From positions 583,501-647,500 of the forward strand of contig NZ_CP010907.1 of the NCBI RefSeq assembly GCF_000971765.1: a stretch of 64,000 nt of DNA, in the 5' to 3' direction. Both the position numbers and the translations under genes were made by a program. The stretch's first letter is position 1. Each line of letters opens with the position of its first letter. Origin of the DNA: Candidatus Pantoea carbekii. Its GTDB lineage: Bacteria; Pseudomonadota; Gammaproteobacteria; Enterobacterales; Enterobacteriaceae. Shown here piece after piece: positions 22,146 through 34,542 of this stretch. The notes under the pieces were generated by a model. It was not told the DNA's origin. It saw only the letters and a list, made by a program, of their open reading frames with translations, and ran no database searches.

Positions 22146-23003
22146 ATGAAAGTTATTAAACATATAAAATATTTATCGTCTTTTTCAATAATTACAGTAA
22201 ATACTATATTATTAAGTGGCTGTGATAGTGCTCTGCTAAATCCAAAGGGGCAGATTGCAATTGAACAACGTTCATTGATTTTAACAGCTTTTGGTTTAAT
22301 GCTGATTGTAGTCATTCCTGCAATATTGATGGCTATTTTATTTTCTTGGAAATACCGTGCAAGTAATCCAAACGCAAAGTATAGTCCTAATTGGTCACAT
22401 TCAAATAAAATAGAAGCTATTGTCTGGATTATTCCTATTCTAATTATCTTATTTTTAGGCATTATGACTTGGAAATCCACACATATATTAGAACCTAGTA
22501 AATCACTAGTACATGAAGTTAATCCAGTTGATATTGATGTGGTAGCCTTAGATTGGAAATGGTTATTTATTTATCCTAAATTCCGTATTGCAACCATTAA
22601 CCAAATAGCTTTCCCAACAAATACTCCAGTAAACTTTAATATTACATCAAATTCTGTCATGAATTCCTTTTTTATCCCTACATTAGGCAGTCAAATTTAT
22701 GCTATGGCAGGCATGCAAACTAAATTGCATCTTATTGCTAATAAACCTGGGATTTTTAATGGTTTTTCTTCAAATTTTAGTGGTCGTGGTTTCTCTGGTA
22801 TGAAATTCAAAGCAATTGCAACCAAAAATAAGATTGATTTTCAAAAATGGATTTCCAAAGTTAGAGAATCTGCTCATAGGCTCATGAATATGAATGATTT
22901 TGAAAAACTTGCATTGCCAAGTGAAAATCATCCAGTAGAATATTTCTCTATAGCAAACCCTGATCTTTTCAAACAAATTATTAAAAAATTTATAATGCAA
23001 TAA
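22146..23003 (+). CDS. cyoA: Cytochrome bo3 ubiquinol oxidase subunit II
   Basis: Membrane-anchored subunit of the terminal quinol oxidase. The 285 residues compare with 315 in E. coli; the missing part is the C-terminal tail, which is not catalytic. A lipoprotein signal peptide ends in the lipobox LLSGC (Cys26). Two transmembrane helices follow (about 42-65 and 88-108), then the periplasmic cupredoxin domain with [12 protein letters not shown]. CuA ligands are absent, as expected for quinol oxidases. It is the first gene of a five-gene operon with a GAGGT Shine-Dalgarno sequence. Confidence 0.97.
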   Translation: MKVIKHIKYLSSFSIITVNTILLSGCDSALLNPKGQIAIEQRSLILTAFGLMLIVVIPAILMAILFSWKYRASNPNAKYSPNWSHSNKIEAIVWIIPILIILFLGIMTWKSTHILEPSKSLVHEVNPVDIDVVALDWKWLFIYPKFRIATINQIAFPTNTPVNFNITSNSVMNSFFIPTLGSQIYAMAGMQTKLHLIANKPGIFNGFSSNFSGRGFSGMKFKAIATKNKIDFQKWISKVRESAHRLMNMNDFEKLALPSENHPVEYFSIANPDLFKQIIKKFIMQ

Positions 23004-23079
23004 AACATTATATAGACCTTCAATTAGTGTATGGATATATAAGTGACACCGTTTCCGCGAAAATTGAGGAAAAAATGCA

Positions 23080-25062
23080 ATGTTGGGAAAATTAACACTG
23101 GATGCGATTCCTTACCATGAACCCATTATTATGGTTACGATTGTTGGTATTATGATTACAAGTTTAGTAATGGTCAGTATTATTACTTATTTTGGTAAAT
23201 GGAAGTATCTTTGGTCTGAATGGTTGACGTCTGTAGATCACAAAAAGCTTGGTATTATGTACATCATCATTGCATTAATCATGCTACTGCGAGGATTCGC
23301 AGATGCTATAATGATGCGTACACAACAAGTCATGGCATCTGCTAAGGGAATGGGTATTTTACCTCCCCATCACTACGATCAAATTTTCACTGCTCATGGT
23401 GTCATTATGATCTTCTTTGTAGCAATGCCCTTAGTAATAGGCTTAATGAATATTATAGTACCTTTACAAATTGGAGCCCGCGATGTTGCATTCCCTTTCC
23501 TCAATAACGTAAGTTTCTGGTTTACTATGATAGGTGTTATTTTAGTAAATCTTTCATTAGGTATTGGTGAGTTTGCACAGACTGGATGGTTAGCTTATCC
23601 GCCACTTTCAGGCAAGCAATATAGTCCTGGTGTTGGTGTTGATTACTGGATATGGAGTCTGCAATTAGCAGGTATTGGTACTACATTGACAGGTATTAAT
23701 TTCTTTGTAACTATTCTTAAAATGCGTGCTCCAGGTATGAATTTGTTTAAAATGCCAGTATTTAGCTGGACTGCACTTTGTACAAATGTTTTAATTATCA
23801 TTGCGTTTCCGGTATTAACTGTAACATTAGCATTGCTCACACTAGATCGTTACCTCGGCTTCCATTTTTTTACTAGTAATCTAGGTGGTAATATGATGAT
23901 GTACGTCAACTTAATCTGGGTATGGGGCCATCCAGAAGTATATATACTTGTTCTTCCTGCATTCGGTATTTTCTCTGAAGTTACTGCTACGTTTTCTAAG
24001 AAACGTTTATTTGGTTATACTTCTTTAGTATGGGCAACTATTGCTATTACAATACTTTCGTTTATTGTATGGTTACACCATTTTTTTACTATGGGAGCAG
24101 GTGCAAATGTCAATGCTTTCTTTGGTATTATGACTATGATTATCGCAATTCCTACTGGAGTTAAGATTTTCAATTGGTTATTTACTTTATATCAAGGTCG
24201 CATTCAATTTCATTCAGCAATGTTATGGACTATTGGTTTTTTAGTATCTTTCTCTATTGGTGGTATGAGTGGTGTTCTTTTAGCTATTCCTGGTGCAGAT
24301 TTTGTACTTCATAATAGTTTGTTTTTAATAGCACACTTTCATAATGTCATTATTGGAGGAGTCGTTTTTGGATGCATGGCCGGAATAACCTATTGGTTTC
24401 CAAAAGCATTTGGTTTTACTTTAAATGAAATTTGGGGAAAACGAGCTTTTTATTGTTGGATCATTGGGTTTTTTATAGCTTTTATGCCGTTGTACGCTCT
24501 GGGTTTCATGGGAATGACTCGTCGACTCAGCCAAAATATTGATCCAGAATTTCATTCTTTATTAGTTATTGCTGCAATTGGTGCTGGATTGATTGGATGT
24601 GGTATTTTATGCCAATTAATCATGTTTTATTTTTCTATAAAAGATCGCCATGAACACCGAGATTTAACAGGTGATCCTTGGGGTGGACGTACGCTAGAAT
24701 GGGCAACTTCTTCACCTCCGCCGTTTTACAATTTTGCTATTATTCCATATGTTGACGATCGCGATGCATTTTGGTCAATTAAAGAAAAAGGGCTGTCATA
24801 TCAAAAACCGAAAAAATATGAAAATATTCATATGCCAAAGAATAGTAAAGCAGGATTCTTTATAGGTATGTTTGGTACTATTTTAGGCTTTTCGTTAATT
24901 TGGTACATCTGGTGGTTAGCAGTATTATCATTTATAGGCATGATTGCAACCTGGATTATAAAAAGTTTTGATGAAGATATTGATTACTATATACAAGCAG
25001 ATGATATTGCAAACATAGAAAATGAACATTTTAATCAAATTAAAACAGCAGGTTTGAAATAA
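23080..25062 (+). CDS. cyoB: Cytochrome bo3 ubiquinol oxidase subunit I
   Basis: Catalytic heme-copper subunit reducing oxygen to water and pumping protons. The 660 residues compare with 663 in E. coli, with very high identity by eye. The ligands are in place: FTAHGVIM (low-spin heme His near 106), WGHPEVY (CuB His near 284 with the cross-linked Tyr), the HH pair in [11 protein letters not shown] near 333, and HFHNVI (heme His near 419 and 421). The high conservation in an eroding genome indicates strong selection for aerobic respiration. It overlaps cyoC by one base (TAATG). Confidence 0.98.
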   Translation: MLGKLTLDAIPYHEPIIMVTIVGIMITSLVMVSIITYFGKWKYLWSEWLTSVDHKKLGIMYIIIALIMLLRGFADAIMMRTQQVMASAKGMGILPPHHYDQIFTAHGVIMIFFVAMPLVIGLMNIIVPLQIGARDVAFPFLNNVSFWFTMIGVILVNLSLGIGEFAQTGWLAYPPLSGKQYSPGVGVDYWIWSLQLAGIGTTLTGINFFVTILKMRAPGMNLFKMPVFSWTALCTNVLIIIAFPVLTVTLALLTLDRYLGFHFFTSNLGGNMMMYVNLIWVWGHPEVYILVLPAFGIFSEVTATFSKKRLFGYTSLVWATIAITILSFIVWLHHFFTMGAGANVNAFFGIMTMIIAIPTGVKIFNWLFTLYQGRIQFHSAMLWTIGFLVSFSIGGMSGVLLAIPGADFVLHNSLFLIAHFHNVIIGGVVFGCMAGITYWFPKAFGFTLNEIWGKRAFYCWIIGFFIAFMPLYALGFMGMTRRLSQNIDPEFHSLLVIAAIGAGLIGCGILCQLIMFYFSIKDRHEHRDLTGDPWGGRTLEWATSSPPPFYNFAIIPYVDDRDAFWSIKEKGLSYQKPKKYENIHMPKNSKAGFFIGMFGTILGFSLIWYIWWLAVLSFIGMIATWIIKSFDEDIDYYIQADDIANIENEHFNQIKTAGLK

Positions 25063-25658
25063 TGTCTAATGAAACTGTCATACAAAAACATTTTTATGAT
25101 CCAGAAGCTAATAAAATTTTTGGTTTTTGGATTTACCTAATGAGTGATTGTATTATCTTTGCAACTTTGTTTGCAACTTATATGGTAATGGTTCATAACA
25201 CTGCGTTCGGTCCAATAGCCAAGGAAATTTTTAAACTGCCATTTGTCTTTTTAGAGACCATGATTTTGTTATTGAGTTCTATTATTTATGGTATGGCAGT
25301 AATTGCTATGGATAGGCAAAATAAGATTTTAGTTGTAACGTGGCTTATTTTAACCGGTATTTTAGGTTCTGCATTTATTATCATGGAACTGTATGAATTT
25401 TATCATCTTATTATGAATAATTGCGGTCCTAATCGCAGTGGTTTTTTATCTGCGTTTTTTACTTTAGTTGGTGTTCATGGTTTACATGTCAGCTCTGGTT
25501 TAATTTGGATGGCAGTATTAATATTGCAAATTATTAAACGTGGACTGACTAAGATTAACTGTACGCGCATCATATGTCTCAGCATGTTTTGGCATTTTTT
25601 AGATATAATTTGGATCTTTGTGTTCAGTGTTGTTTATTTGATAGGGACCATGCAATGA
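25062..25658 (+). CDS. cyoC: Cytochrome bo3 ubiquinol oxidase subunit III
   Basis: Five-helix integral membrane subunit supporting the oxidase. The 198 residues compare with 204 in E. coli; the His-rich N-terminus is replaced by a short segment. [37 protein letters not shown] and the C-terminal [13 protein letters not shown] are conserved. The start codon shares a base with the cyoB stop, indicating translational coupling. Confidence 0.97.
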   Translation: MSNETVIQKHFYDPEANKIFGFWIYLMSDCIIFATLFATYMVMVHNTAFGPIAKEIFKLPFVFLETMILLLSSIIYGMAVIAMDRQNKILVVTWLILTGILGSAFIIMELYEFYHLIMNNCGPNRSGFLSAFFTLVGVHGLHVSSGLIWMAVLILQIIKRGLTKINCTRIICLSMFWHFLDIIWIFVFSVVYLIGTMQ

Positions 25659-25984
25659 ATCATTCTATTAAAAGATGTGGTGCATCTCAGGGTCGTCTAA
25701 CATCTTATATAGTTGGTTTTATTTTTTCTATTATTCTAACTATTATCCCATTTTGGATAGTAATTTATCGCAACATGTCTTACAGTAATACTATATATAT
25801 AATTGTAGTATGTGCAGTAATGCAAATGTTAGTTCATTTGATTTATTTCTTGCATTTAGATGTAAGATCTGAGGGTGGTTGGAATATGATAGCGATTGTT
25901 TTTTCAATAATTATTGTTACTATTCTAATAGTTGGCTCATTATGGATTATGCATCATCTAAACTATAATATGATGATTCACTAA
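25655..25984 (+). CDS. cyoD: Cytochrome bo3 ubiquinol oxidase subunit IV
   Basis: Small three-helix subunit that stabilises the CuB site of the complex. The start is the ATG at 25655-25657, overlapping the cyoC stop as ATGA; this gives 109 residues, exactly the E. coli length, beginning [14 protein letters not shown] longer in-frame start at 25574 lies inside cyoC and is not credible. [21 protein letters not shown] and [11 protein letters not shown] segments are conserved. Confidence 0.96.
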   Translation: MNHSIKRCGASQGRLTSYIVGFIFSIILTIIPFWIVIYRNMSYSNTIYIIVVCAVMQMLVHLIYFLHLDVRSEGGWNMIAIVFSIIIVTILIVGSLWIMHHLNYNMMIH

Positions 25985-25997
25985 AGAGTTATTCATA

Positions 25998-26891
25998 ATG
26001 ATTAGATATTATCTAACAATTATAAAACCAAAAATTGTTTTAGGAAATTTAATTTCTGTGGTTGGTGGTTTTTTATTAGCTTCAAGAGGTAACATAAATT
26101 ACTCGCTGCTGTTTTTTGCTCTTATTTCAGTATGTTTTATTATTGCATCAGGCTGTGTTTTTAACAATATTATTGATCGTGATATTGATATCAAGATGCA
26201 CAGAACGCAGAGTCGTATTTTAGTTAAGGGTCTACTCTCAATCAAACATAGTTTAATTTATGCAATTGTATTAGGTATTACTGGTTGTGCATTATTATAT
26301 TATAAAGTAAACGCACTAAGTATGTGCTTAGCAATTATAGCTTTTGTAGTATATGTTGTTATTTATAGTCTTTATATGAAGCGTCACTCAGTTTACAGTA
26401 CATTAATTGGTAGTTTATCTGGTGCTATGCCGCCTGTTATTGGTTATTGTGCAGTAACTAATGAATTTGATTGTGCTGCACTAATTTTACAGTTTATTTT
26501 TAGTGTTTGGCAAATACCACATTCTTACTCAGTTGCTATTTATAATTTTAAAGATTATCAAATTGCAAAGATTGCGGTTTTACCAGTCGTGAAAGGAATT
26601 TCAGTAGCAAAAAATCATATAATTGTATACATTTTAGTATTCGTAATTTCTACACCTATGTTGACTATAAGTGGCTATACTGGTTATAAATATCTTTTAG
26701 TTGTCACTGCTGTAAGTATAGGTTGGTTTGTAATATCATTGTTGGGTTATAAAACATCAAACCACAGACTTTGGTCATACAGAATATTCGTTTTTTCCAT
26801 TATTGTAATTACAATATTTAGTATAATGATATCGATAGATTTTATAACTCCGATATCTTTTAAAAATATTATAACTTACAATTATCAATAA
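25998..26891 (+). CDS. cyoE: Protoheme IX farnesyltransferase (heme O synthase)
   Basis: UbiA-family membrane prenyltransferase that adds farnesyl to heme B, making the heme O used by CyoB. The 297 residues compare with 296 in E. coli. The first aspartate-rich motif [18 protein letters not shown] is intact and the second region reads [16 protein letters not shown]. Several transmembrane helices are evident. It is the last gene of the cyo operon, 13 bases after cyoD, and is followed by a strong terminator. The farnesyl donor would come from ispA at 43-44 kb. Confidence 0.97.
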   Translation: MIRYYLTIIKPKIVLGNLISVVGGFLLASRGNINYSLLFFALISVCFIIASGCVFNNIIDRDIDIKMHRTQSRILVKGLLSIKHSLIYAIVLGITGCALLYYKVNALSMCLAIIAFVVYVVIYSLYMKRHSVYSTLIGSLSGAMPPVIGYCAVTNEFDCAALILQFIFSVWQIPHSYSVAIYNFKDYQIAKIAVLPVVKGISVAKNHIIVYILVFVISTPMLTISGYTGYKYLLVVTAVSIGWFVISLLGYKTSNHRLWSYRIFVFSIIVITIFSIMISIDFITPISFKNIITYNYQ

Positions 26892-26910
26892 TCTAACCTA
26901 TATAACTATG

Positions 26911-26947
26911 AATTAAAGAGGGCGCGAAAATTGCGCCCTCTTTAATT
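26911..26947. terminator. Strong terminator closing the cyo operon
   Basis: A perfect 15-bp inverted repeat (26911-26925 and 26933-26947) has a 7-base loop GAAAATT. The core GAGGGCGC/GCGCCCTC is GC-rich and flanked by AATTAAA/TTTAATT, so it can act in both directions. It lies 19 bases after cyoE and 57 bases before yajR. Confidence 0.9.
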
Positions 26948-27004
26948 GTAAAATCGATCTTTGAAATATTATTCAATACAGCAATAAAATTTACAGGGGT
27001 TGAA

Positions 27005-28381
27005 ATGAACAATGATAATCAAATGACCCATATAGAGCGTCGTGCTATATGGGGTTTAAGTACTATATTTTTCTTACGCATGTTAGGAATGTTCATGGTT
27101 TTACCTGTAATAACTACATATGGAATAAAACTAAAAGGTGCCAACGAATATTTAATCGGTTTAGCTATTGGAATTTATGGATTCACTCAAGCAGTATTTC
27201 AAATTCCTTTTGGATTGCTTTCGGATCGTATCGGTCGTAAGCCATTAATAATTATTGGTTTAATACTATTTGTTATTGGTAGCATAATCGCTGCAGTAAA
27301 AAATTCAATTTGGGGTATTATTATAGGTCGTGCATTACAAGGATGTGGCGCTATTTCCTGTGTCATTATGGCGTTGCTGTCAGATTTAGTACGAGAGCAA
27401 AATCGTACTAAAGCTATGAGTTTTATTGGCGTAAGTTTCGGTATCACTTTTTTTATAGCAATGATTATTGGTCCAATAATTACAGATAAATATGGTCTTC
27501 AAACATTATTTTGGATAATCGCTATTCTCTCTAGTTGCGCAATTTTGATTATCCTCTTTCTAGTTCCTCACACATCAAATCACATTTTAAATCGTGAATG
27601 CGGCATTGTAACGAATAGCATTTCAAAAGTTTTAAAAAATAAAAAATTGCTAAAACTAAATATTAATATTTTTTATTTACATATTTTATTAATTTCAACT
27701 TTTGTAACATTACCTTCTCAATTAGAAAAAAATGGCTTTCCAGCAACATTACATTGGAAAATATACTTACTAACCATGTTAATAGCTTTTATTATTGCAA
27801 TGCCCTTTATTATTTACTCTGAAACTAAACGTTGTATCAAAAAAGTATTAATTAGTTGCATTGGAATAATGATAATTTCGCAAACTTTATTTTGGATTTC
27901 AGAACTTCATGTTAATATCATATTAATTGCAATAGAATTATTTTTCTTCTCTTTTAATGTAATAGAAGCCATATTACCTTCATTAATCAGCAAAGAGTCA
28001 CCAGTAGGTTATAAAGGTACGGCAATGGGTATTTATTCTACTAGTCAATTTCTTGGTGCGGCTATTGGTGGAAGCATAGGTGGTTGGATTTATGAACACT
28101 TTGATACATACACTGTCTTTTTATTCAACAGTCTTATCGCAATACCTTGGTTTTTTATTAGTTTATCAATGAAAGAACCTCCTTATGTTAGTAGTCTACG
28201 CATTACATTAAGCAACTCAATGCTTGTTGCTATTACTAATTTACAAAATTATTTAACAACACAGCCAGGTGTAAAAACCGTACTTATTATCCCAGAAGAA
28301 AAATCTGCATACGTTAAAATAGATAATACATTAACAAATCGTGCTATATTAGAAGAAAAATTAAGTAATTTTTGTGTCTGA
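27005..28381 (+). CDS. yajR: MFS transporter YajR
   Basis: Major facilitator superfamily exporter of unknown physiological substrate. The 458 residues compare with 454 in E. coli. Twelve hydrophobic helices are followed by a soluble C-terminal domain from about 390 (the YAM ferredoxin-like domain, ending in YVKIDNTLTNRAILEEKL). The MFS motif A after helix 2 reads GLLSDRIGRKPLI. Its place next to cyoE and yajQ matches E. coli. Retention of an efflux-type carrier in a small genome suggests a housekeeping export role (inference). Confidence 0.93.
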   Translation: MNNDNQMTHIERRAIWGLSTIFFLRMLGMFMVLPVITTYGIKLKGANEYLIGLAIGIYGFTQAVFQIPFGLLSDRIGRKPLIIIGLILFVIGSIIAAVKNSIWGIIIGRALQGCGAISCVIMALLSDLVREQNRTKAMSFIGVSFGITFFIAMIIGPIITDKYGLQTLFWIIAILSSCAILIILFLVPHTSNHILNRECGIVTNSISKVLKNKKLLKLNINIFYLHILLISTFVTLPSQLEKNGFPATLHWKIYLLTMLIAFIIAMPFIIYSETKRCIKKVLISCIGIMIISQTLFWISELHVNIILIAIELFFFSFNVIEAILPSLISKESPVGYKGTAMGIYSTSQFLGAAIGGSIGGWIYEHFDTYTVFLFNSLIAIPWFFISLSMKEPPYVSSLRITLSNSMLVAITNLQNYLTTQPGVKTVLIIPEEKSAYVKIDNTLTNRAILEEKLSNFCV

Positions 28382-28888
28382 AAAGAACTCTTTTTGAATA
28401 CAAATATACTGACGTGTAATTATATACAATTGTTAGATCATACTAACTAAACTATACACACATAATAGAAATTAATTTGAATTAAGTTTAATAAACGCAT
28501 TATTATTTTACATAGATTTAATATTTATCACATAAATCTATTTATGATAATCAAAAAACTATTTACTAAACATATTAAATAATTTCAAAAAAAATTCTGC
28601 TGCCTAACAAATCTCTTTATTTTACTATGAAATAATATATTTTTTAAAAATTAACATTAAAGATAAAATTTAAAATAGTTTTATAACAAAGTAATAACCA
28701 ATTATCGTTTAATAATTAAATTGTTTTTTATGGAGGTATGTTAAAACGAATTATTATCATTCGAATAGTTAGTGTAAAGCTGGATATTATACATATATCG
28801 TGTGTTTTATCTAACTACAACAAGCTAAAAAATATATTTTAAGATTGTAACACTAATTAAATAAATTTATAAAAATATGATTATATTA
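28382..28888. other. AT-rich gap between yajR and yajQ, no convincing gene
   Basis: About 500 bases between convergent genes. A 34-codon frame at 28738-28842 has a GGAGG sequence close upstream of its ATG but resembles nothing I know and is Ile/Lys-rich; I do not call it. Confidence 0.5.
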
Positions 28889-29380
28889 TCAATCTCGAAA
28901 ATTTTTAAACTGAAAAGGTTGATTAAAATCATGATTACGCACTAAAATTATCACACGTTGTAATATATCACGAGATTTTCCAATTATGCGCAATTCATTT
29001 CCTTGAATCTGAAATTGTACTTTTAATTTGCTTTTTTTAATTACTTTTAATAAATCTTTAGCGACATCTCTATCAATACCATTTTTTAATTTTACTTGCA
29101 TTATACAAAGTTTACCGTTATAGTTTACTTCTTTAGCAATTTCAATAGCTTTTGTTTCAATTCCACGCTTTATTAAATTTTCCCTTAAAATATTTACCAA
29201 TTGCCCAATCTGAAAATTAGATTCACTAGTAATTTTAATTATCTCCTCTTTTTCATTTAATTCAATATTGGCAATTACATTACGAAAATCAAAACGAATT
29301 GAAACTTCACGATTAGCATTCTCGACGGCATTACGTACTTGCTGGAGTTCAATTTCCGATACAATATCGAAAGATGGCAT
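28889..29380 (-). CDS. yajQ: Nucleotide/nucleic-acid-binding protein YajQ
   Basis: Conserved two-domain ferredoxin-like protein reported in other bacteria to bind nucleotides, including cyclic-di-GMP. The 163 residues equal the E. coli length: [22 protein letters not shown] at the start, SIRFDFRN in the middle and [15 protein letters not shown] at the end. It is intact although many neighbours (panE, yajL, thiI in E. coli) are gone. It marks one edge of an inverted block: the next gene, brnQ, is far away in E. coli. Confidence 0.94.
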   Translation of the reverse strand: MPSFDIVSEIELQQVRNAVENANREVSIRFDFRNVIANIELNEKEEIIKITSESNFQIGQLVNILRENLIKRGIETKAIEIAKEVNYNGKLCIMQVKLKNGIDRDVAKDLLKVIKKSKLKVQFQIQGNELRIIGKSRDILQRVIILVRNHDFNQPFQFKNFRD

Positions 29381-30211
29381 CCTTTTTTCTCCTAACGCTA
29401 AAATGGCATACGCAATACATGATTTTATGAAAATTTCAATCTAACATATCTACTTGAAATTAGATTAAATCGTAACAAGCAAGATATAAAAACTTATATC
29501 TAAAACGTATGCTCATAAATATTATTGTATAAAAAATTAATTAAGATGCATGATGAATCCATTGATCTTGGATCAATTTTTTAAAAAAAAAGTATTATAT
29601 TTACATATATACAATGCATTATTTAATTTAATCAAATTCTTATAACAACAAAACAATAAAATTTTTCTCAATTTAAAATTTGCTTAGTTTTATCGTGCTT
29701 AAAATGTACTAATTTTAATAGAATTATACTACATTATTGATGAACGTATTATAAATCATGCACAATTAAATACGGCATAGTGTATAGAGTTTATATATAA
29801 CTTTAACAATAGTCTTTAATATTATACATTAATTAAGCTAGCTAGTACTTTTAGAAATTTTAATTATGTAAACAAAAATATGTCATTAATTAAAAACATT
29901 TGACTCAAAAATTGAATAACATAACATCAAATATATTGAAATTATTTTGTATATTTTTTTATTCATCTTCTATTGATTTTTTCATAAAAAATATTTTAAT
30001 TTTAACATTATCTATTTTGTTGTTATTGTTCTATATAAAAGTTATTTTAATGCACATTTAAATTAAACTTAATTGAGTTTATAAATAAAAATATTTTTAT
30101 TGTATTCATTTGATCAACTAAATATTTTATACATAATCATATGTGTCACTCTTAAATAAAAATTAACCTAACCTCTACTATAACATTTACTTATAGGCAG
30201 TACAAAACGTT
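29381..30211. other. AT-rich gap between yajQ and brnQ; probable inversion junction
   Basis: About 830 bases without a recognisable gene. In E. coli panE follows yajQ and phoR precedes brnQ, so this gap joins two formerly distant points. I see no insertion sequence or long repeat shared with the gap at 44.1-45.1 kb by eye. Confidence 0.5.
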
Positions 30212-31507
30212 ATGATACATCGTTTAAAATTAAAAGACATACTTGCCCTAGGTTTTATGACTTTTGCTCTATTTGTTGGAGCAGGTAATATTATTTTCCC
30301 ACCCATGATTGGAATACAATCTGGTGAACATATGTGGTTAGCTGGATTTGGATTTATGATTAGTGCTGTAGGCTTACCAGTAATGACGATTATAGCTGTA
30401 GCACGTGCAGGAGGTGGTATCGAAAAACTAAGCTTACCTATCGGTAAAACTGCTGGTTTATTTTTAGCAATACTTTGCTATTTAGCAATTGGTCCATTTT
30501 TTGCTACACCGCGAACTGCTTCTGTATCTTTTGAAGTAGGTCTCGCTCCATTAACTGGTAATACTCCAATACCACTTTTTATTTATAGCGTAATCTACTT
30601 TTGTATAGTTATTATAATTTCCCTCTATCCAGGTAAATTACTAGATACTGTTGGACACTTTTTAGCTCCGTTAAAAATTAGCGCATTAACTCTCTTATGC
30701 ATTACGGTACTATTCTGGCCGACTGGTAAGATTTATTTAGCAACTGTCGATTATCAATCATCAGCTTTTTCTAATGGTTTTTTAAACGGTTACCTCACCA
30801 TGGATACATTAGGTGCATTAGTATTTGGTATTGTCATTGTGAATGCCGCACGTTCACGTGGTGTGCAAGATGCAATTCTATTAACACGTTATACTATATG
30901 GGCTGGACTAATTTCTGGCATAGGATTAACGTTGGTCTATATCAGTTTATTTAAACTCGGTTCTGGTAGTAGTAACATTGTTTCTCAAAATGCAAATGGT
31001 GCTGAAATTTTGAATGCGTACGTACAACAAAACTTTGGAAGTATAGGTGCTTTTTTTCTAGCAGCATTAATTTCTGTAGCTTGCATGGTAACTGCGGTAG
31101 GTTTAACATGTTCTTGTGCACAGTTTTTTTCACAATATGTTCCATTATCCTATAAAACTCTAGTATATGTCATGAGCATTAGCTCTACATTGATATCTAA
31201 TTTCGGCTTGAATCATTTAATTCAAATTTCCATTCCAGTATTGACTGCCATTTATCCACCATGTATTGTATTAGTAATACTTAGTTTCACATTAAGATGG
31301 TGGAATAAAAACACGCGTATTATTATACCTACCATGTTGATTAGTCTCATCTTTGGTATTTTAGATGCTATCAAAACTACGAAATTTAAACCATTAGTAT
31401 TTTTAATTAATGAATATTTTCCTCTTGCAGACCAAGAAATTGCTTGGTTGATACCATCGCTGATAACATTCTCAATTACTGCATTTATTGATCGTGTAAA
31501 AGGCTAA
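30212..31507 (+). CDS. brnQ: Branched-chain amino acid transporter BrnQ
   Basis: Inner-membrane sodium/cation symporter of the LIVCS family for leucine, isoleucine and valine. The 431 residues compare with 439 in E. coli, with about 12 hydrophobic helices. Family motifs are visible: [19 protein letters not shown] near the N-terminus, [18 protein letters not shown] in helix 3 and [17 protein letters not shown]. It begins a run of plus-strand genes but is separated from queA by 360 bases, so is probably its own unit. The direction of net transport (import, or exchange with the host) cannot be read from sequence. Confidence 0.93.
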   Translation: MIHRLKLKDILALGFMTFALFVGAGNIIFPPMIGIQSGEHMWLAGFGFMISAVGLPVMTIIAVARAGGGIEKLSLPIGKTAGLFLAILCYLAIGPFFATPRTASVSFEVGLAPLTGNTPIPLFIYSVIYFCIVIIISLYPGKLLDTVGHFLAPLKISALTLLCITVLFWPTGKIYLATVDYQSSAFSNGFLNGYLTMDTLGALVFGIVIVNAARSRGVQDAILLTRYTIWAGLISGIGLTLVYISLFKLGSGSSNIVSQNANGAEILNAYVQQNFGSIGAFFLAALISVACMVTAVGLTCSCAQFFSQYVPLSYKTLVYVMSISSTLISNFGLNHLIQISIPVLTAIYPPCIVLVILSFTLRWWNKNTRIIIPTMLISLIFGILDAIKTTKFKPLVFLINEYFPLADQEIAWLIPSLITFSITAFIDRVKG

Positions 31508-31866
31508 TAAACTAAATTATATTTTGAAAATTATATTTAAAGCACAGAACTCCGTAGTTCGAATATAATTTGATATATAATATCTACAAATCTCAATATA
31601 TAAACTGTGCACTATTTAATGATATGCAAAATTATAAGTATTACCATTATAAATATAGATAGTAAACATATTAAGATAATTTAATACCTTACTATACATT
31701 GCGCATAATAGAGCTACTATGCTTAGTATAGATCTTTAATCAAAATGTAAATAACCTGTGTCATATACTCTAATCGTATATTATTTTTTTGCGATATGCG
31801 CAATTAAATTTAAATATACTTAATAGATTACATGAAATTTGCTTACAGAATATAAGGATCATAATT

Positions 31867-32934
31867 ATGCATGTCTGTCATTTTAATTTTCAATTACCAA
31901 AATATTTAATTGCACAGTATCCGAAGACAAAACGCAGTAGCTGCCGATTATTATCGTTAGATGGCAATAGTGGTACTCTAATGCATGGTATATTTACTGA
32001 TATATTGGATAAAATAAATCCGGGTGATTTATTAATATTTAATAATACACGTGTTATTCCAGCTCGCATTTATGGTCGTAAAATTAGCGGTGGCAAAATT
32101 GAAATATTAGTTGAACGTATACTAGACGATAGACGCATTCTTGCCCATGTACGAACTTCTACTAAAACATTAAAGCCCGGTGCAATATTATTAATGGGTG
32201 AAAAGAATAATGTTATAGGTACAATACTATCATATTATAATGCGTTATTTGAAATAATCTTTGAAAGTGACTTTACTGTTTTGGACATTTTAAATAGCAT
32301 TGGCCATATACCATTACCACCATATATTAATCGTCCAGATGAAACAATCGATTATGAACTATATCAAACGGTATATAGCACTCGTCTTGGTGCAGTAGCT
32401 GCCCCAACTGCTGGACTTCATTTTGATCAACCGTTAATAGATGCGCTAAAAAAGAAAGGTGTAGAAATAGCATTTGTGACATTACACATAGGAGCTGGTA
32501 CTTTCAAAAAATTAAAAATTACTAATATCACGGAACATATAATGCATACCGAATATGTAGAAGTATCACAAGAAACAGTAAATGCAGTTATAGCTTGCAA
32601 AACACGAGGCAATAAAGTCATTGCTATAGGGACTACATCTGTTCGTTCTTTAGAGAGCGCTGCAACAAATTGCAAAGATACGTTAATTGCACCATTTATC
32701 GGACATACACAGATATTTATTTATCCAAGCTATCAATATAAAGTGATCGATACATTAATTACTAACTTCCATTTACCGCAATCGACATTAATTATGCTAG
32801 TATCAGCTTTTGCTGGTTATCAGAATACTATGCGAGCATATCGTACTGCAATTATAGAACGGTATCGCTTCTTTAGCTATGGAGATGCAATGTATATAAC
32901 ACATAATCCACAAGCGCCTGACGAACATTTCTAA
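31867..32934 (+). CDS. queA: S-adenosylmethionine:tRNA ribosyltransferase-isomerase QueA
   Basis: Transfers and isomerises the ribosyl group of SAM onto preQ1 in tRNA, giving epoxyqueuosine. The start is the ATG at 31867 ([19 protein letters not shown]), preceded by AAGGATC; an in-frame upstream ATG at 31789 adds 26 non-homologous residues. The 355 residues are co-linear with E. coli: [50 protein letters not shown] and [14 protein letters not shown] ending. tgt, acting one step earlier on the same tRNA, follows after 85 bases. Confidence 0.96.
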   Translation: MHVCHFNFQLPKYLIAQYPKTKRSSCRLLSLDGNSGTLMHGIFTDILDKINPGDLLIFNNTRVIPARIYGRKISGGKIEILVERILDDRRILAHVRTSTKTLKPGAILLMGEKNNVIGTILSYYNALFEIIFESDFTVLDILNSIGHIPLPPYINRPDETIDYELYQTVYSTRLGAVAAPTAGLHFDQPLIDALKKKGVEIAFVTLHIGAGTFKKLKITNITEHIMHTEYVEVSQETVNAVIACKTRGNKVIAIGTTSVRSLESAATNCKDTLIAPFIGHTQIFIYPSYQYKVIDTLITNFHLPQSTLIMLVSAFAGYQNTMRAYRTAIIERYRFFSYGDAMYITHNPQAPDEHF

Positions 32935-32992
32935 AAAATTTAGTCAATAAATGACGATATAATAAATAGGCATCTGATTTTGTTTGCACTAA

Positions 32993-34162
<1,170 letters not shown>

Positions 34163-34187
34163 TAATTGATTGTATGAGGAAAAAATA

Positions 34188-34520
34188 ATGAGATTTTTTA
34201 TTTCTGACGCTATAGCTTCAGAAGGTACCCTATCGCAGGGAAGTCCTTATTCTATAGCTGTTATGTTATTGACTTTTATAATAATTTTTTATTTTATGAT
34301 ATTGCGTCCACAACAGAAACGTGCTAAAGAGCATAAAAATCTGATGAATTCTATTTCAAAGGGAAATGAGGTATTAACTAACGGTGGTTTAGTAGGTTAC
34401 GTGACTAAAATAGATGAAACTGGTTATATTACAATTGCTTTAAATACTACTACTGAAGTAATAATTAAACGTGATTTTATAACTGCAATTTTACCAAAAG
34501 GTACAATCAAAGCTTTATAA
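34188..34520 (+). CDS. yajC: Sec translocon accessory subunit YajC
   Basis: Single-helix inner-membrane protein found in the SecDF-YajC complex. The 110 residues equal the E. coli length. A transmembrane helix (about 21-40) ends in FYFMILRPQQKRAKEH, the family signature, followed by the small basic cytoplasmic domain with GNEVLTNGGLVGYV. The start at 34188 has GAGGA about nine bases upstream and gives MRFFISDAIA; an ATG six codons earlier is not homologous. It is 25 bases after tgt and 22 bases before secD. Confidence 0.96.
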   Translation: MRFFISDAIASEGTLSQGSPYSIAVMLLTFIIIFYFMILRPQQKRAKEHKNLMNSISKGNEVLTNGGLVGYVTKIDETGYITIALNTTTEVIIKRDFITAILPKGTIKAL

Positions 34521-34542
34521 TTTTTTCCAGAAGGACTATTCC

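Noticed and set aside
22142..22480. 112-codon frame antisense to cyoA
   Set aside because: Shadow of the conserved cyoA coding sequence with no similarity of its own.
28738..28842. 34-codon frame with GGAGG close before its ATG, between yajR and yajQ
   Set aside because: Short, no similarity, and purine-rich sites before ATG arise by chance in such DNA; needs conservation to be believed.
31789..31866. N-terminal extension of QueA by 26 residues
   Set aside because: Not homologous to QueA; the internal ATG at 31867 has a good AAGGA site and aligns with the family start.
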